Assembly (NCBI GenBank): GCA_026008535.1
Contig: BRKX01000010.1
Span: forward strand, 5,097,001 to 5,161,000
Direction of reading: 5' to 3'
DNA: 64,000 bases
DNA from: Perilla frutescens
Taxonomy: Eukaryota; Streptophyta; Magnoliopsida; Lamiales; Lamiaceae
Below the pieces are notes generated by a model. That model saw only the letters and a list, made by a program, of their open reading frames with translations, made no database searches and was not told the origin of the DNA. Shown one piece after another: positions 32,469 to 42,860 of the stretch; within the stretch, counting starts at the first letter, position 1, and every line of letters begins with the position of its first letter. The position numbers and the translations under genes were made by a program.

Positions 32469-34634
32469 ATGCAGTCCGCCGCGCCAACATTATGTACTGC
32501 AGTGTCTACTCCGGAAATAAGTTCTGCTTCACTCAGACCGTTGAGAATTGTCAATTTTAGAACTCCTATTTTGATTTCTGAAGGGAGATCGAATCATGCC
32601 AGTTTTAACGGAGACGAGCGGAAGCAGCGGCACAGTCTGTCTATTTCTAATAGATTTTCTCTGCGATTGCGTTTGCATCAAAAATTCATTTCTAGTACAA
32701 CTGCCGCCGCTAGCGGCGGCGGAGGCAGCGGTTCAATGACGGAGTTGAACGATGATGTCAGGAAATTGCTGCAGATTTTTCTGTGGATAGCTGAGGCTGT
32801 TTATATCATTTGGCTCTTCTTACTTCCCTATGCTCCTGTGAGTACAGCTTTCCCCCCTTTTTTTTCCATTTTTTCCGTTGTTCCTTCCTAATTTTTGTAT
32901 TAAGCTGGTTTTACAAAATCTGGCTATATTGATGTATCTATGTCTTTATCAAGAATTCAGTTTAATTTCTTGTTCTTGGTAGCATATTATTGCCTGGCCA
33001 ATTTTAAATGGTAATGCATATGTAGCTTCTGTTGTTTGATGGTGTTTGTGATTGCTGCCATTGCTCTTCATGCATTATGTCACTTTGAAATGAATTGAAT
33101 TTTTCCAGCTGACTTCATTTTTTCGTATTTTTCCACGCTCCGTGTAGGGAGATCCTGTCTGGGCCATCAGTTCAGACACAATCAGTTCTCTGATAGGCCT
33201 TTCTCTCAATTTCTTCTTCATCCTGCCTTTGATAAACTCTGGTATTACTCTTCTCAGTTGCATTGTCGTTTCTTCTACGAATTTGCTGTTGTGTGAATGT
33301 GATTCGTCTCTGTGAGATGTAGTGTTAAGCAGATATCAATTTGTTGATGTCTTATTGCAAGTATCTTGATCATATGTGAAATTGAACTTTGCCAGAGTAG
33401 TCGGTATTCATCTCATTGAGGCACCAGTGCTCCATCCGGTAAGGTTTATTGCTACAGATAACTTTTAGACCTCTGTTCTGTTTCATCGGCTTTAAACTGA
33501 TTTGAGATATTTTTTGTCCTCTGTTAGATGTCCGAAGGCTTGTTCAACTTTGTTGTTGCCTGGACGTTAATGTTTGCTCCTTTGCTGTACACCGATAAAA
33601 GGAGGGATAGATTCAAGGGATCAATTGATGTATTATGGGGCTTTCAGATGTTCCTCACAAACAGTATGCTTTTTAACTCCATATTTGTGAAGGAAACGCG
33701 CAGTTAAGGAAATTGGCTTATTTGATCCAACTGTTAATTCTAATGTCAGAAGCTTGAATAAATAGTCACTACTTACCATGGTAGACCGGATTTGCAGGTC
33801 TATGCGCGTGGCTAGAAGCGCGATTTATTAAAGTTTTTATTTCCTTATTTAATTAATTTAGTTAGTTATTTCAGTTATTTATGGTTTGTGAGTTTGTGGG
33901 CCTTGCATGGGCCGCAGTCGCTTAGTAGTTAAGTTAGTATTTTCGCAGGGTTACATCATGCTTAGAAAAAGTATCATAATACTTTGGCAGACTTTGGAAC
34001 CTTAGGGGTTTGGATTTCTGTTAGGGTTTTGATTAGCATTTGTTTATTTGAAGTTAATATTCCAGTTCTTATTCAATCTAAATTTATCTCTATCATACCA
34101 ACATATTTATTGATTCATTTGATTGTGTTCATTTTTGTGGAAATATTTCTAAAATGGCAACTAACTTCTGAGCTTGCAGATTCTGTATTTACACTGATTG
34201 AATTTCTCTTCGCTGCAGCATTCTTAATTCCTTACATGGCTATACGTCTGAATGGGGCTGAGAAGGACTACACTCGAAGAAAGACCTCTCAACTTGGTTC
34301 ACTCATGATAAACGGAGCATCCGTAGTTGGACTCTCTGGCGGGCTTGTTTGTTTGCTGTCGATACTCTGGTCCCTTTATGGTCGAGGAGATGGCAATTTT
34401 GGTGATTTACGAGAAAGATGGGAGTTTCTGGTAAGTTACTTAGGGTCCGAACGACTTGCCTATGCCTTCATCTGGGATATTTGCTTGTACATAGTTTTCC
34501 AGCCATGGTTGATAGGAGACAACCTACAAAACATTCAAGAAGATAAAATTGCTCTGGTTAGTTTCCTCAGATTCGTCCCAGTTGTCGGCCTAGTCGCGTA
34601 TTGTCTCTGTTTAGACACCAACAACGAGACATAA
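32469..34634 (+). CDS. Uncharacterised chloroplast membrane protein
   Basis: Five exons (32469-32837, 33148-33241, 33401-33438, 33528-33663, 34219-34634) join in phase to give 350 residues. The first 85 residues are rich in Ser, Thr and Arg with few acids, as in a plastid transit peptide, and end at a Gly-rich AASGGGGSGSM. Six or so hydrophobic segments follow: QIFLWIAEAVYIIWLFLLPY, SLIGLSLNFFFILPLI, LFNFVVAWTLMFAPLL, FLIPYMAI, SVVGLSGGLVCLLSILW and FVPVVGLVAYCLCL. Conserved polar landmarks are YAPGDPVWAIS, YTDKRRDRFKGS and FIWDICLYIVFQPWLIG. I recognise close plant relatives of unknown function, all predicted plastid membrane proteins. No cofactor or transport motif is evident. The third intron acceptor must be GAGTAG at 33399-33400, because the nearer CAG would bring in a stop. 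The fourth intron holds a solo LTR. Confidence 0.85.
33779..34095 (+). mobile_element. Solo LTR inside intron 4
   Basis: The 317-bp segment begins TGGTAGA and ends TCTATCA (inverted ends, six of seven bases). It is flanked by the 5-bp duplication TACCA (33774-33778 and 34096-34100). It contains GGGCCTTGCATGGGCCGC and a T-rich right half ending ATCTAAATTTATCTC, a typical LTR layout. No internal retrotransposon sequence remains, so it is either a solo LTR from recombination or a TRIM remnant. It makes up more than half of the intron. Confidence 0.82.
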
Positions 34635-34908
34635 CCTATGCCCACAGCATCCTGTACAACACTCTCTTTTCTGGGCAATGCTACATTTGTTACTAATGCT
34701 TCAATTATTTTACAGATTCTTGCTTAGCTCTGAAACTTCATTTTCAAATTTTCATAGTTTGTAATGGAAAGGGCATTTCTGTTGAGTAGTGAAGCAGCAG
34801 AGGTACAAAACTGGAAAGTGAGATTCAATTTCGATTCAGATCTCAAAATATTACAACATAAACACAAACTAGAAAGAGATTGGATTCATTTGAAGAACAG
34901 TGTTGAAA

Positions 34909-36130
34909 TCAAGACAAATTGCCACCACTCTGTTGCCAAAGATTGATGATATCAGTTGCTTGATTGAGAAGAATGATCATCTTCTTCTGGGAAACCCAGG
35001 GCTTGCTCTCTAGAGTAGCCTTGAGCTCTTCCCACGCATCTTTTCTTGGCCAGAAGAAGTAAGGGCTCAACGGCACCGTGCCGTGGCCCGGTATTTTTTG
35101 ATCCAGCCCGAGCCCGATGTTCTTTTCCATCCATATGAACTTCAGCACTAGATGTGGCTTCGCCACAGACTTCACAGCCACCTGAAAAGTTGAAAACACG
35201 CACTCACTTTCTATAATATTTTATGCTCGTCCCGTCCCAAGAATATAGTCCCCATTCCCTTTTCATGCGAATGAAGAAAGATATTTAATATACTTTAAAA
35301 ATAAGATTACATGATTTTTTCCAACTATACCCTTATTTATTTATCCATTTTTTTTTAAAAAGGGAATTAATTATGGTTAAATATATTGACCTTTGACATA
35401 ATTTGCAATTTAGACAAATTTTGAAAGGTTACAGTTAAAACACAATCCTGTAACTTCTTGCAAAATAGACAAAATTTGCAATGGTGTGAAAACCAAACTT
35501 TGGGGGTCCTTTTTTAAACAAAAAAATATGAGATTTTATTTTAATTGTAACGTTATAAAATTTGCGTCTAAATTACAAATTTTGTCAAAATTTATGTATT
35601 TAATCATAATTAACCCTTAAAAATGTTAATTTTTCAAATAAAATTTAATGTGCTAAAGTGGGACTATAGTCTATATTGACAAATATTATGGAACCGAGGC
35701 AATATTTAATTATTTATTCTTGCATGAAAAAATAAAAACATGTCGAGTGAGTGGACATTGATTGGATTATAATTCTAATACTAGATTATAAATAAAAGCA
35801 ATGCCCATAACACTTTTTAATGCATAAAAAGATAGAGATTAATTTAATTGAGCACTCAATTTGGACCTGAGGTTCTTTAACAAGTTCAGCGTCTGAGGTG
35901 TCGGCGGATGTCTCTGCCGGAGCTACTTCGGTGTCGGCGGCGGCGGCGGCGGGGGGAAGCCTTTGAGCTCTTGTAGGCTTGGATTTGAGTTGAAAAGAAT
36001 GCAAATGGGAAGCTCTTGGCATCACAGAAAATGATTTTTTTGAGGGTGCAGAGGAAATATTCTTGAAAACAGAGGAAGGGCGGCTTGTTAGAGTGCCCTT
36101 TATGCTTGGTTGAACTGACATGGATAACAT
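34909..36130 (-). CDS. Plastid-specific ribosomal protein 3 (PSRP3/Ycf65), 30S subunit
   Basis: Two exons (36130-35867 and 35181-34909) join in phase zero to give 178 residues. Exon 1 is a Ser/Arg-rich transit peptide (MLSMSVQPSIKGTLTSRPSS) followed by a linker of Ala and acidic residues (PPAAAAADTEVAPAETSADT). Exon 2 carries the whole Ycf65 domain: KPHLVLKFIWMEKNIGLGLD, PGHGTVPLSPYFFWPRKDAW, EELKATLESKPWVSQKKMII and LLNQATDIINLWQQSGGNLS. The family is a small-subunit protein of chloroplast ribosomes with cyanobacterial homologues (Ycf65) and is nuclear-encoded in land plants. The donor CAG|GTCCAA is not ideal but is the only in-phase one. The intron contains a Stowaway element with another MITE inside it. 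It converges with the upstream gene; stops are 274 bp apart. Confidence 0.93.
35224..35702. mobile_element. Stowaway-like MITE in the PSRP3 intron
   Basis: The left terminus TGCTCGTCCCGTCCCAAGAA pairs with the right terminus read inward, TTGCCTCGGTTCCATAATAT. TA duplications lie at 35222-35223 and 35703-35704. It has been split by a second element at 35362-35616. Without that insert it would be about 217 bp, normal for Stowaway. Confidence 0.72.
35362..35616. mobile_element. MITE nested in the Stowaway element
   Basis: The left end GGGAATTAATTATGGTTAAA mirrors the right end read inward, GGGTTAATTATGATTAAATA. The heptamer TTAAAAA flanks both sides (35355-35361 and 35617-35623). The two arms match for more than 60 bp with CAAATTTTG-type repeats, so it could form a long hairpin. 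The superfamily is uncertain: a 7-bp match could be part of a decayed 8- or 9-bp duplication. Confidence 0.7.
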
Positions 36131-36171
36131 CTTCTGCTATTCAGAACTCACTCTAAATCAAGAGAGAGAAA

Positions 36172-36203
36172 GAGAGGGAGAGAGAGAGAGAGAGAGAGAG
36201 AGG
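36172..36203. repeat. (GA)n microsatellite in the PSRP3 leader
   Basis: A GAGAGA run lies 40-75 bp upstream of the PSRP3 start codon. In the transcript it would read as a CT-rich leader, common in plant plastid-protein genes. Confidence 0.9.
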
Positions 36204-36975
36204 GATTTTCAGTATCTGATGGGATAAGGTGATGAATCTAGAAGAGAATAAAGGAAAAGGCCATGGGCCTTAAAGAAAATGAGTTGTCCATTGGGCCTCA
36301 AGAAGATATCCAAGCTCTTCTTTTCTCGTTGCAAATTTAACACGAACTTTAAAAGTGGCAATTAAAATATCAATTTAACATCCTTAAATTTTTATAAAAC
36401 AAATTGATTTCCAACCCAACATATAATTTGCTCGTCTCTTCGAATCCGTCATGACTCGACCATCGATTTTTGAAATAGTGTCAAGCTGGCCACGATTGTA
36501 TGTTGCATTGAAGGTCAGTTTGTTTTATAAAATTTTAGGGATGTTGAATAACACACAAATTCAAAGTTGGTGTTTTAATTGTCACTTTTAAATTCATGTT
36601 AAATTTACATCTAAGCTTAAAGTTCATGATTTTTAAGGCAATTAACCCTTCTATTTATATTCATTGTTAGCATTTTCCAAAGCATGAATCTCAAATTTGT
36701 GTCTTTTTAATAGACCTCATGTTTTTCATTTAATCATCACATATATTTATATAATACTAACATCATACTATCCGGTGAATGTTAGTATAATTAACATGAT
36801 GGGTGTTTAATAATATAAACTAGAAAATTCTATGCTACCAAATGAGTAATACTTAATGTGTCATAATAGATCTAATGTGAATAATGTACTCTATAAATCC
36901 CTTTAAATCACTTTATCGGGCCTATTAAAACAAAGTTCGTTATACAATCACACAATCTCCTAGATAGAGTCGTAA

Positions 36976-37410
36976 ATACATCGAGCTGAGCTGATCACCC
37001 TAATGTTCGAGCTAGGCTCATTAAGGATATTCGAGCTCGAGCTTGATTCGAGATTTTTTTCCTCTTGTTCGAGCTCAGTTCGATAAATATTTATCATGCT
37101 CGAATTCGGTTTGAACTTAGCTCATTAAATGCTTAAAAATTTACTAATCGAGCATAAGCTCAAATGCTCGAAAAAAACTCATTTAATTTACATGTTCGAG
37201 TTCGAACTAAAAAAGAAGTTTGTTTAATTTATCCGTTCGAAATATTTATAATATTTAGGAACATGTTTGATTAAACTTGAGTTTGAACATTTTCGCGAGT
37301 TGGCTGAGTCTCAAACTACTTTGTTTGAGTTCGGCTCGTTTAGAAAATAAACAAGTTTTTTTCAAACCAAACTTCGAATAGCTCGCGAGCGGCTCTGTTC
37401 ACCCTCACTG
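36976..37410. repeat. hAT-like GAGCTCGA-rich fragment
   Basis: The fragment is dense in TTCGAGCT/GAGCTCGA motifs. It contains an end-like sequence CTGATCACCCTAATGTTCGA on the left. The right end, read inward, is CAGTGAGGGTGAACAGAGCC. This style is seen in GAGCTCG-rich hAT MITEs. Target duplications could not be fixed. Confidence 0.5.
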
Positions 37411-37439
37411 TTAAAATGAAAAAATGGAGGCTCTTTTTT

Positions 37440-38310
37440 TTCATTAAGACAATTAAGTATATGAGGAACATAATAGTAGTATCAAGATTCAAACAATTGA
37501 AAACGTAAGCAAAAATTAAAATAAAAAAATCCTCCTATTAAAAAAATTAGAGTACGTACTAAACAAGTTAATAATAAACAATTGAAAACGTAAGCAAAAA
37601 AAATAAATAAAAATCCTCCTATTAAAAAATTAGAGTACGTACTAAACAAGTTAATTTAATAGTTTTGAATCTTTATTGCCACATATTACATTTCGCGAGA
37701 CTAATCATACCCAAAGCAAACGACCCCAATAAATAAAGACCAAAAATTAATTAATTTAATGCTTCTTCCATTTCATATTATTTGATAATTTTAAAATATT
37801 TAATGCTTTACCAATTTTTACGCACTTTCTTCCAATTTTATTTTCCATTGAAACACTATAAAATAATCTACATCTAATTGATTATTAATAGATGAAATTT
37901 CTTTCATAAAATATATAGGTGGACAGTGAAAAAGATGGAATATTTGTCTCATTTATTTACAACTTAATTTTTATAGACTAACTTAAAAAATCAAATAATA
38001 TGAAACGGAGATAGTACTAATTAAAAATTCATAATTAATTCTACAATGAACAAAGTGACAATTCTAGAGAGAGAGTGTGTAAAAAGGAGAGGAAGTCCAC
38101 ATTCTAAGCTGATCACAACTGCCTGCCTCTAAGAGCCATGTAAGAAATACTATTATACAAGAAAAAGAAAAAAAAATACTATTATCCAAGAATATTGAAA
38201 ATTATTCTCTCTCAAAACATATATCTATATATAATTATTAATTATTGCCATGTATAATTAAGCCAGAAATTTAAGTGATGAAAAGCCGCAAGAAAACGCA
38301 ATTCCACAAC
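37440..38310. repeat. Segmental duplicate of the ALMT upstream region (copy A)
   Basis: This block matches 51580-52590 in order and orientation. Shared landmarks include GAATCTTTATTGCCACATAT, GGAGAGGAAG-CCACATTCT, GATCACAACTGCCT, CTCTAAGAGCCATGTAAGA, AATTATTAATTATTGCCATG and GAAAAGCCGCAAGA. Copy A lacks the SINE and the MITE present in the ALMT copy, but has its own Stowaway insert (37763-38014) and an 82-bp tandem duplication (about 37495-37655). No ALMT coding sequence follows it. Confidence 0.88.
37763..38014. mobile_element. Stowaway MITE in duplicate copy A
   Basis: The left end CTTCCATTTCATATTATTTG mirrors the right end read inward, CTATCTCCGTTTCATATTAT. A TA follows at 38015-38016. 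The same site in the ALMT copy (about 52310-52325) is uninterrupted, confirming an insertion of about 250 bp. Confidence 0.82.
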
Positions 38311-38726
38311 TTTTATACTTTATCAATGACACCAACTTAAACTTAAAACATTTCAACAAAAAAAAGAGTAAAATAGAAAAAAGATTAGAAAATTTTATAA
38401 TTGAAAAAGAAATTTGAAAAAATTCATACTTTTTTTTATTGACAAATTTCCGACCAAAATTCGATTATTCAACCATTTTTTTGTTATTTCTATCAAAAAA
38501 ATATACATCATATTGTTCGTACTTTAGGCCTTATTTACTTTGATGGATAAGGGTGGATTAATAAATTATCCTATGTTTACTTTGCAATGATATTAAAATG
38601 GTAGATAACCCAAGACTTGTAATAAAATGAGCTTTATATGCTTATTTGTGGGATATGTAGGTGGGATACGATTTATCCACCATTATATCCACTAACCTAT
38701 CTATCCTTCAATGCTTATTTGTGTGA
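38311..38726. other. AT-rich spacer with a MITE-like end
   Basis: No gene is seen. At 38528 a sequence TTATTTACTTTGATGGATAA followed by GGTGGATTAATAAATTATCC resembles, in orientation, the right end of the MITE at 49630-49852. It is probably a truncated relative. Confidence 0.4.
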
Positions 38727-39022
38727 TATTTTATTATTATTATTAGATATTTTAAAATGTAAAATATATTGATAGAAAATTATTTTATTAGTCTTTATTA
38801 CATTAAAATATTCCTATTTAAAACTATGTGCATTTTTCTAGTTTAATAGAAATATTTTAAACTATGTGCATTTTTGCCAATTGGTTGCACTTCTCCCCTA
38901 TAGATCTACAAGAAACACTCATCCCTCTTCGATGCCCCCTCCAATTCCATACTTTTTTCTTTTTTCTTGGAGATCAAAATAAATACTCTAGAGGTGGACA
39001 ATCTCATCATGTTGTTTAAGGA
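38727..39022. repeat. Left arm of a large inverted repeat
   Basis: About 300 bp here are the reverse complement of 41930-42273. Shared marks are CTCCCCTATAGATCTACAAG, AACACTC-TCCCTC, CTCCAATTCCATAC and GTGGACAATCTCATC. The spacer is 2.9 kb and holds three independent DNA transposons. Confidence 0.88.
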
Positions 39023-39140
39023 GAGGAGATCTTTTATTTCAAGGTCTTGCAACTCTGTTTAAATAATTGATTGAGTAATGTGGATCGCGCGCGCGCACAC
39101 ACACATATATGAATATAAAGGCACATCACTTTATCCCTAA

Positions 39141-39515
39141 AGGCATCCACAATAGCTGGTTTTTTTTAGGTACAAAAGAATTGTATGTACCAACTCTTGG
39201 TACATACTATAGTGGAGGCTTAAAAAATTGGTACAAAACTAAATACCATTTCTAATATATGTACCAACTTTTCATCTTATTTTGGTCAAATGTGGGGCCC
39301 GTCTATCCCATTTGTCTAACTACCATTTGTCTAACATATATTTTATTAAGTGAGTGATATAATGGTGGGACCCCAAAAAATTATGTATGTACCATATGTT
39401 ATAGTGGAAGATTTGAAGAGAATTGGTATTTTAAAAAGTAAGTATATAACTTTTGATGTGACGGTAACGTGACGGAGTTATGTACCAAAATTATGGTACA
39501 CCACTGGAGATGCTC
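39141..39515. mobile_element. Harbinger/Tourist-like MITE A, 375 bp
   Basis: The left end AGGCATCCACAATAGCTGG pairs with the right end read inward, GAGCATCTCCAGTGGTG. TAA lies on both sides (39138-39140 and 39516-39518). The inside has inverted GTACCAACTCTTGGTAC motifs shared with element B immediately downstream. Confidence 0.8.
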
Positions 39516-39518
39516 TAA

Positions 39519-39625
39519 GAACATCTCCATTGGTCACACTTTTTAGGTACAAAACTAGATTTTTGTACCAAGAGTTGGTACAAACTAATGTGACTCAAAT
39601 TTTAAAAGAAGTAAAAGTAGAAAAT

Positions 39626-39680
<55 letters not shown>

Positions 39681-40160
39681 CGAGAAAAATGGGAAGAGAA
39701 TGTGCATGTGGGTCCAATTTTTCCTTCTATAAATGTTTTTTTTTTACTTTTTTTTTTTTGCCAAGCTTTTCTTCCTTTTTCTTTTATTTGAAATTTCATT
39801 TCTATCCTTCTTCATAAAAAAAATGCAATTCTTTCCTTCTTTTATTGTTTTTTTTGTCTCTTCATCTATTTTTTTTTTCGTTAGCACTTCTTTCTACATT
39901 TTTATATCGTATATCATTTTTTTATCTACTAATTTAATTTATGTAGGTTTTAAATTCTTACCAAATGGGAAAAAAAATCATTAATTTTTTATTTTAATTA
40001 TAAATAAAATTTAAAATAAATTGAAGATAAATTCGGATTCAATTTAATTTAATAAATTATTACTATAACTTTTACTAAATGTACAAAATACACAAATAAT
40101 AATTGTAAATTATGAATTATCAAATATACATTTAATAAAAACCCATACAACAACAACAAC

Positions 40161-40217
<57 letters not shown>

Positions 40218-40747
40218 CACATATAGATTGAATGAGTGGTTTTTTCATATCAATGAGGTTTGTCCTCACATTGTGTTGTCTCATCTCAATAGTAGTGTGA
40301 TTTTTTTTCATTTTAATTTTTGTAGATTTAATAGATCATATCTCATTTTGACATTGAATTGTTTTGTCTACTATGATAGTGTATAGTGTGATGCAATTGC
40401 AATTACGATTTTTGTACAATTGATCTATAAATAAATCATCTCATATCTTCAAATTATCTCTACAATACCTTTTTTTTTTTTGCACTCTTGTTATTGAAAA
40501 TGGATAGAAATTATTGGATGAATTTGTTTAATTCTTCCAATCCTGAAGAAAATTCTAATTATCCTCCACAAAATTCGAACATTCCTCCCCAAAATTTCAA
40601 CTATTATCCTCAAAATCCTAACTTTCATCCTCCAAATTTTTATCTTAACCCAAATTCTCAAATGCACCCAACGATATATAACTTTTGACGTGACAGTGAC
40701 GTGGCGAAGTTATATACCTAATTTTGGGTACACCATTAATGATGCCC
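39519..40747. mobile_element. Harbinger/Pong-like element B, 1.23 kb, internally deleted
   Basis: The left end GAACATCTCCATTGGTCACA and the right end read inward, GGGCATCATTAATGGTGTAC, are flanked by TAA (39516-39518, shared with element A, and 40748-40750). It holds a (TA)25 run at about 39628-39677, an (AAT)n run at about 40148-40216 and the N-terminal piece of a transposon ORF1 at 40500-40688. The transposase is missing. Confidence 0.8.
40500..40688 (+). pseudogene. N-terminal fragment of a Pong/Harbinger ORF1-like protein
   Basis: The frame of 62 residues starts MDRNYWMNLFNSSNPEENSN. It continues with Pro, Gln, Asn and Phe repeats (PPQNSN, PPQNFN, YPQNPNFHPPNF). Such Asn/Pro/Gln-rich leaders precede the Myb-like domain in ORF1 of plant Pong/PIF elements. 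Here the frame runs directly into the right terminus of the element, so the Myb-like domain has been deleted. The call rests on composition and location within the element. Confidence 0.55.
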
Positions 40748-40952
40748 TAAGAGAAGTGAAAAGGTTATATATCATCATCATGAGCGGCCTATATATCTAA
40801 TCTAAACTCCTTTCTGTTTCAATTTAATTAATTAAGTGATTTTCCGCTATTTTTTTTCTTCTCCTCCCCAAAATCCACTCACCATTTTCAACTCCTCTAT
40901 CTCTCTCTCTCTCTCTCTCTTCTTCTTCTTCCCAAAATATTGGGGGTGTGTG

Positions 40953-41676
40953 TAGAATTGTTAAAATGGGCTAGGTCCGCCAGGCCGGCCCGTCCCCACC
41001 AATTTTTTAGGCGGGTAGGACTTTAATTTTGAGGTCCGTTTTTCTGGCGGGTAAAGCCCGCAGTGGGGTGGGTAGCCCGCCAGGCCCGCAAGCATTTTTT
41101 TTATGACTTTTTAATTATTATAATATATCAATTACTATTTAAAAAATGAATAATAAAAATGACTTTACCCTAAATCCCTAATTAGGTTGGACGCTTTGAA
41201 AAAAAAGGGGCACGTATGTACTATTTTATTTGAAATTATAAGGTGTAATTTTTGTGTGCATTTTTAAATTATGTTTTTTAGTAGAAACTTAAAATGTTTA
41301 CATGTTCCAATATGTTCTCAAACTATATATACATATATATATTTCATTCAATAGGACACATTTTAATTAAGAGCGGTTAATTATTATATCCACATTAATT
41401 TGTGATCATTATCATGTAAATTCATTTTTCTATAATTTCGTGACCGACTTCTTGAATTTTTACATATAATTTTTTAAAGCATCTTTTCAAATAAAAGCTA
41501 ACAATTTCAAGTAGTTTAAGCCATTAATTCTCGTTATTGAAATTTAAAATTGGAATTTCAATTACAAAAAAAAAACCCAAAAAAGCCAGAGGGCCGGCCC
41601 GTCAACCCGCGGGCTTAGGCAGGGGCGGGTAGGACCCTATTTTTTTGGGCCCGCCCCACCCGTTTTGACAACTCTA
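40953..41676. mobile_element. Non-autonomous hAT element, 724 bp
   Basis: Perfect 8-bp target duplications GGTGTGTG flank it (40945-40952 and 41677-41684). The termini TAGAATTGTTAAAATGGG and, from the right, TAGAGTTGTCAAAACGGG match at 15 of 18 bases. GC-rich subterminal arms (GCCAGGCCGGCCCG, GGGCCGGCCCGTCAACCCGC) surround an AT-rich centre. No coding remains. Confidence 0.92.
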
Positions 41677-41929
41677 GGTGTGTGTGTTTATATAATATAT
41701 ATATATATATATATGTAGGATTTTCCAAAATTGTATTATCTTATTATTTTATCGATATCTATGATATTTCACCAATCACAACATTTATCTCTCTCTCTCA
41801 ACTAGAACCGAGCTTTCTTTCACCTCAGTTTGGTAAATCTCGATCAGAATGACGATCGGTACATGACGACCCCATCACTAATACAATTAACTCCATATTT
41901 TATTTGAAATTGTTAAAAAGCAATTCGAA

Positions 41930-42273
41930 ACACGATGAGATTGTCCACATCCAGAGTATTTATTTTGATCTTCAAGAAAAAGAAAAGGTTATTTTGATCT
42001 CCGAGAAAAAGAAAAGGGTATGGAATTGGAGGGGCATCGGAGAGGGACGAGTGTTTCTTGTAGATCTATAGGGGAGAAGTGCAGCCAATTGGCAAAATGC
42101 ACATGGTTTAAAATATTCCTAGTAAACTAGAAAAATGGACATAGTTATTAAATTTAAACTATGTACATTTTCTAGTTTAATAGGAATATTTTAATGTAAT
42201 AAAGACTTTAAAAAATAATTTTCTATCAATATATTTTACATTTAAAAATATCTAATAATAATAATAAAATATT
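41930..42273. repeat. Right arm of the large inverted repeat
   Basis: This is the reverse complement of 38727-39022. It is slightly longer because of local tandem growth: TTATTTTGATCT occurs twice (about 41959 and 41990) and an AAACTATGTACATTTTCTAGT-like segment is partly doubled around 42100-42180. Confidence 0.88.
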
Positions 42274-42653
42274 TATATTTAATAATATTATTAAATATCT
42301 TTTTAGTATAATTATTTTAAGCACGTGTATAGTGCGTGCATATTTCTAGTGTGAAATAATAATATACTCTCTAATAAAATATATTTCAATAATTGTACTT
42401 CACATTGTTATTTCATTTTTATATTGATATTTATGCAAAAAAAACGTCTCTCTTTTTTTTTCTTCTTTTTTCTCTTCTTGAATATATACTCGCTCCTCTC
42501 TCAATTAACTAGTTGAATTACATGGCTTGTATCAATTATAATATACTTTAAATCCCATTTAGTGTATTTAAATTCCATTTAGTATATCATGTCGCGTTAA
42601 ATTTCTTACATTTAACTAATTCTTCTTTTATTGTCTTCTTGAATATTAATTAG

Positions 42654-42860
42654 TAGGAATGTAAACGAGTCGAGTCGAGTTGAATACTTTCAAATTCGAA
42701 TTTGGCTTGTTTAAGATATACTTGACTAGAGCTCGAACTCAACTCGAACTTAAACTTCGAGTTCGAGTTTGATTTGACTAATAAAATTAGTAATCAAATT
42801 CGATTCGAGCTCGATTGAATAAGGACATGTTCCGGTCCGATAACAAAAACTCGATAAAAA
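42654..42860. repeat. hAT-like fragment with TCGAGTCGAG motifs
   Basis: It begins TAGGAATGTAAACGAGTCGA, a terminus shared with the fragment at 18917-19216 and the small element at 12600. The right end is lost. Confidence 0.5.

Noticed and set aside
33984..34634. A 216-residue plus-strand frame as a separate gene
   Set aside because: Its first 75 residues are translated solo LTR and intron sequence. Only from 34219 is it the last exon of the chloroplast membrane protein.
39530..39984. Frames rich in Ile-Tyr and Phe on both strands
   Set aside because: They arise from the (TA)n run and T-rich tracts inside Harbinger element B.
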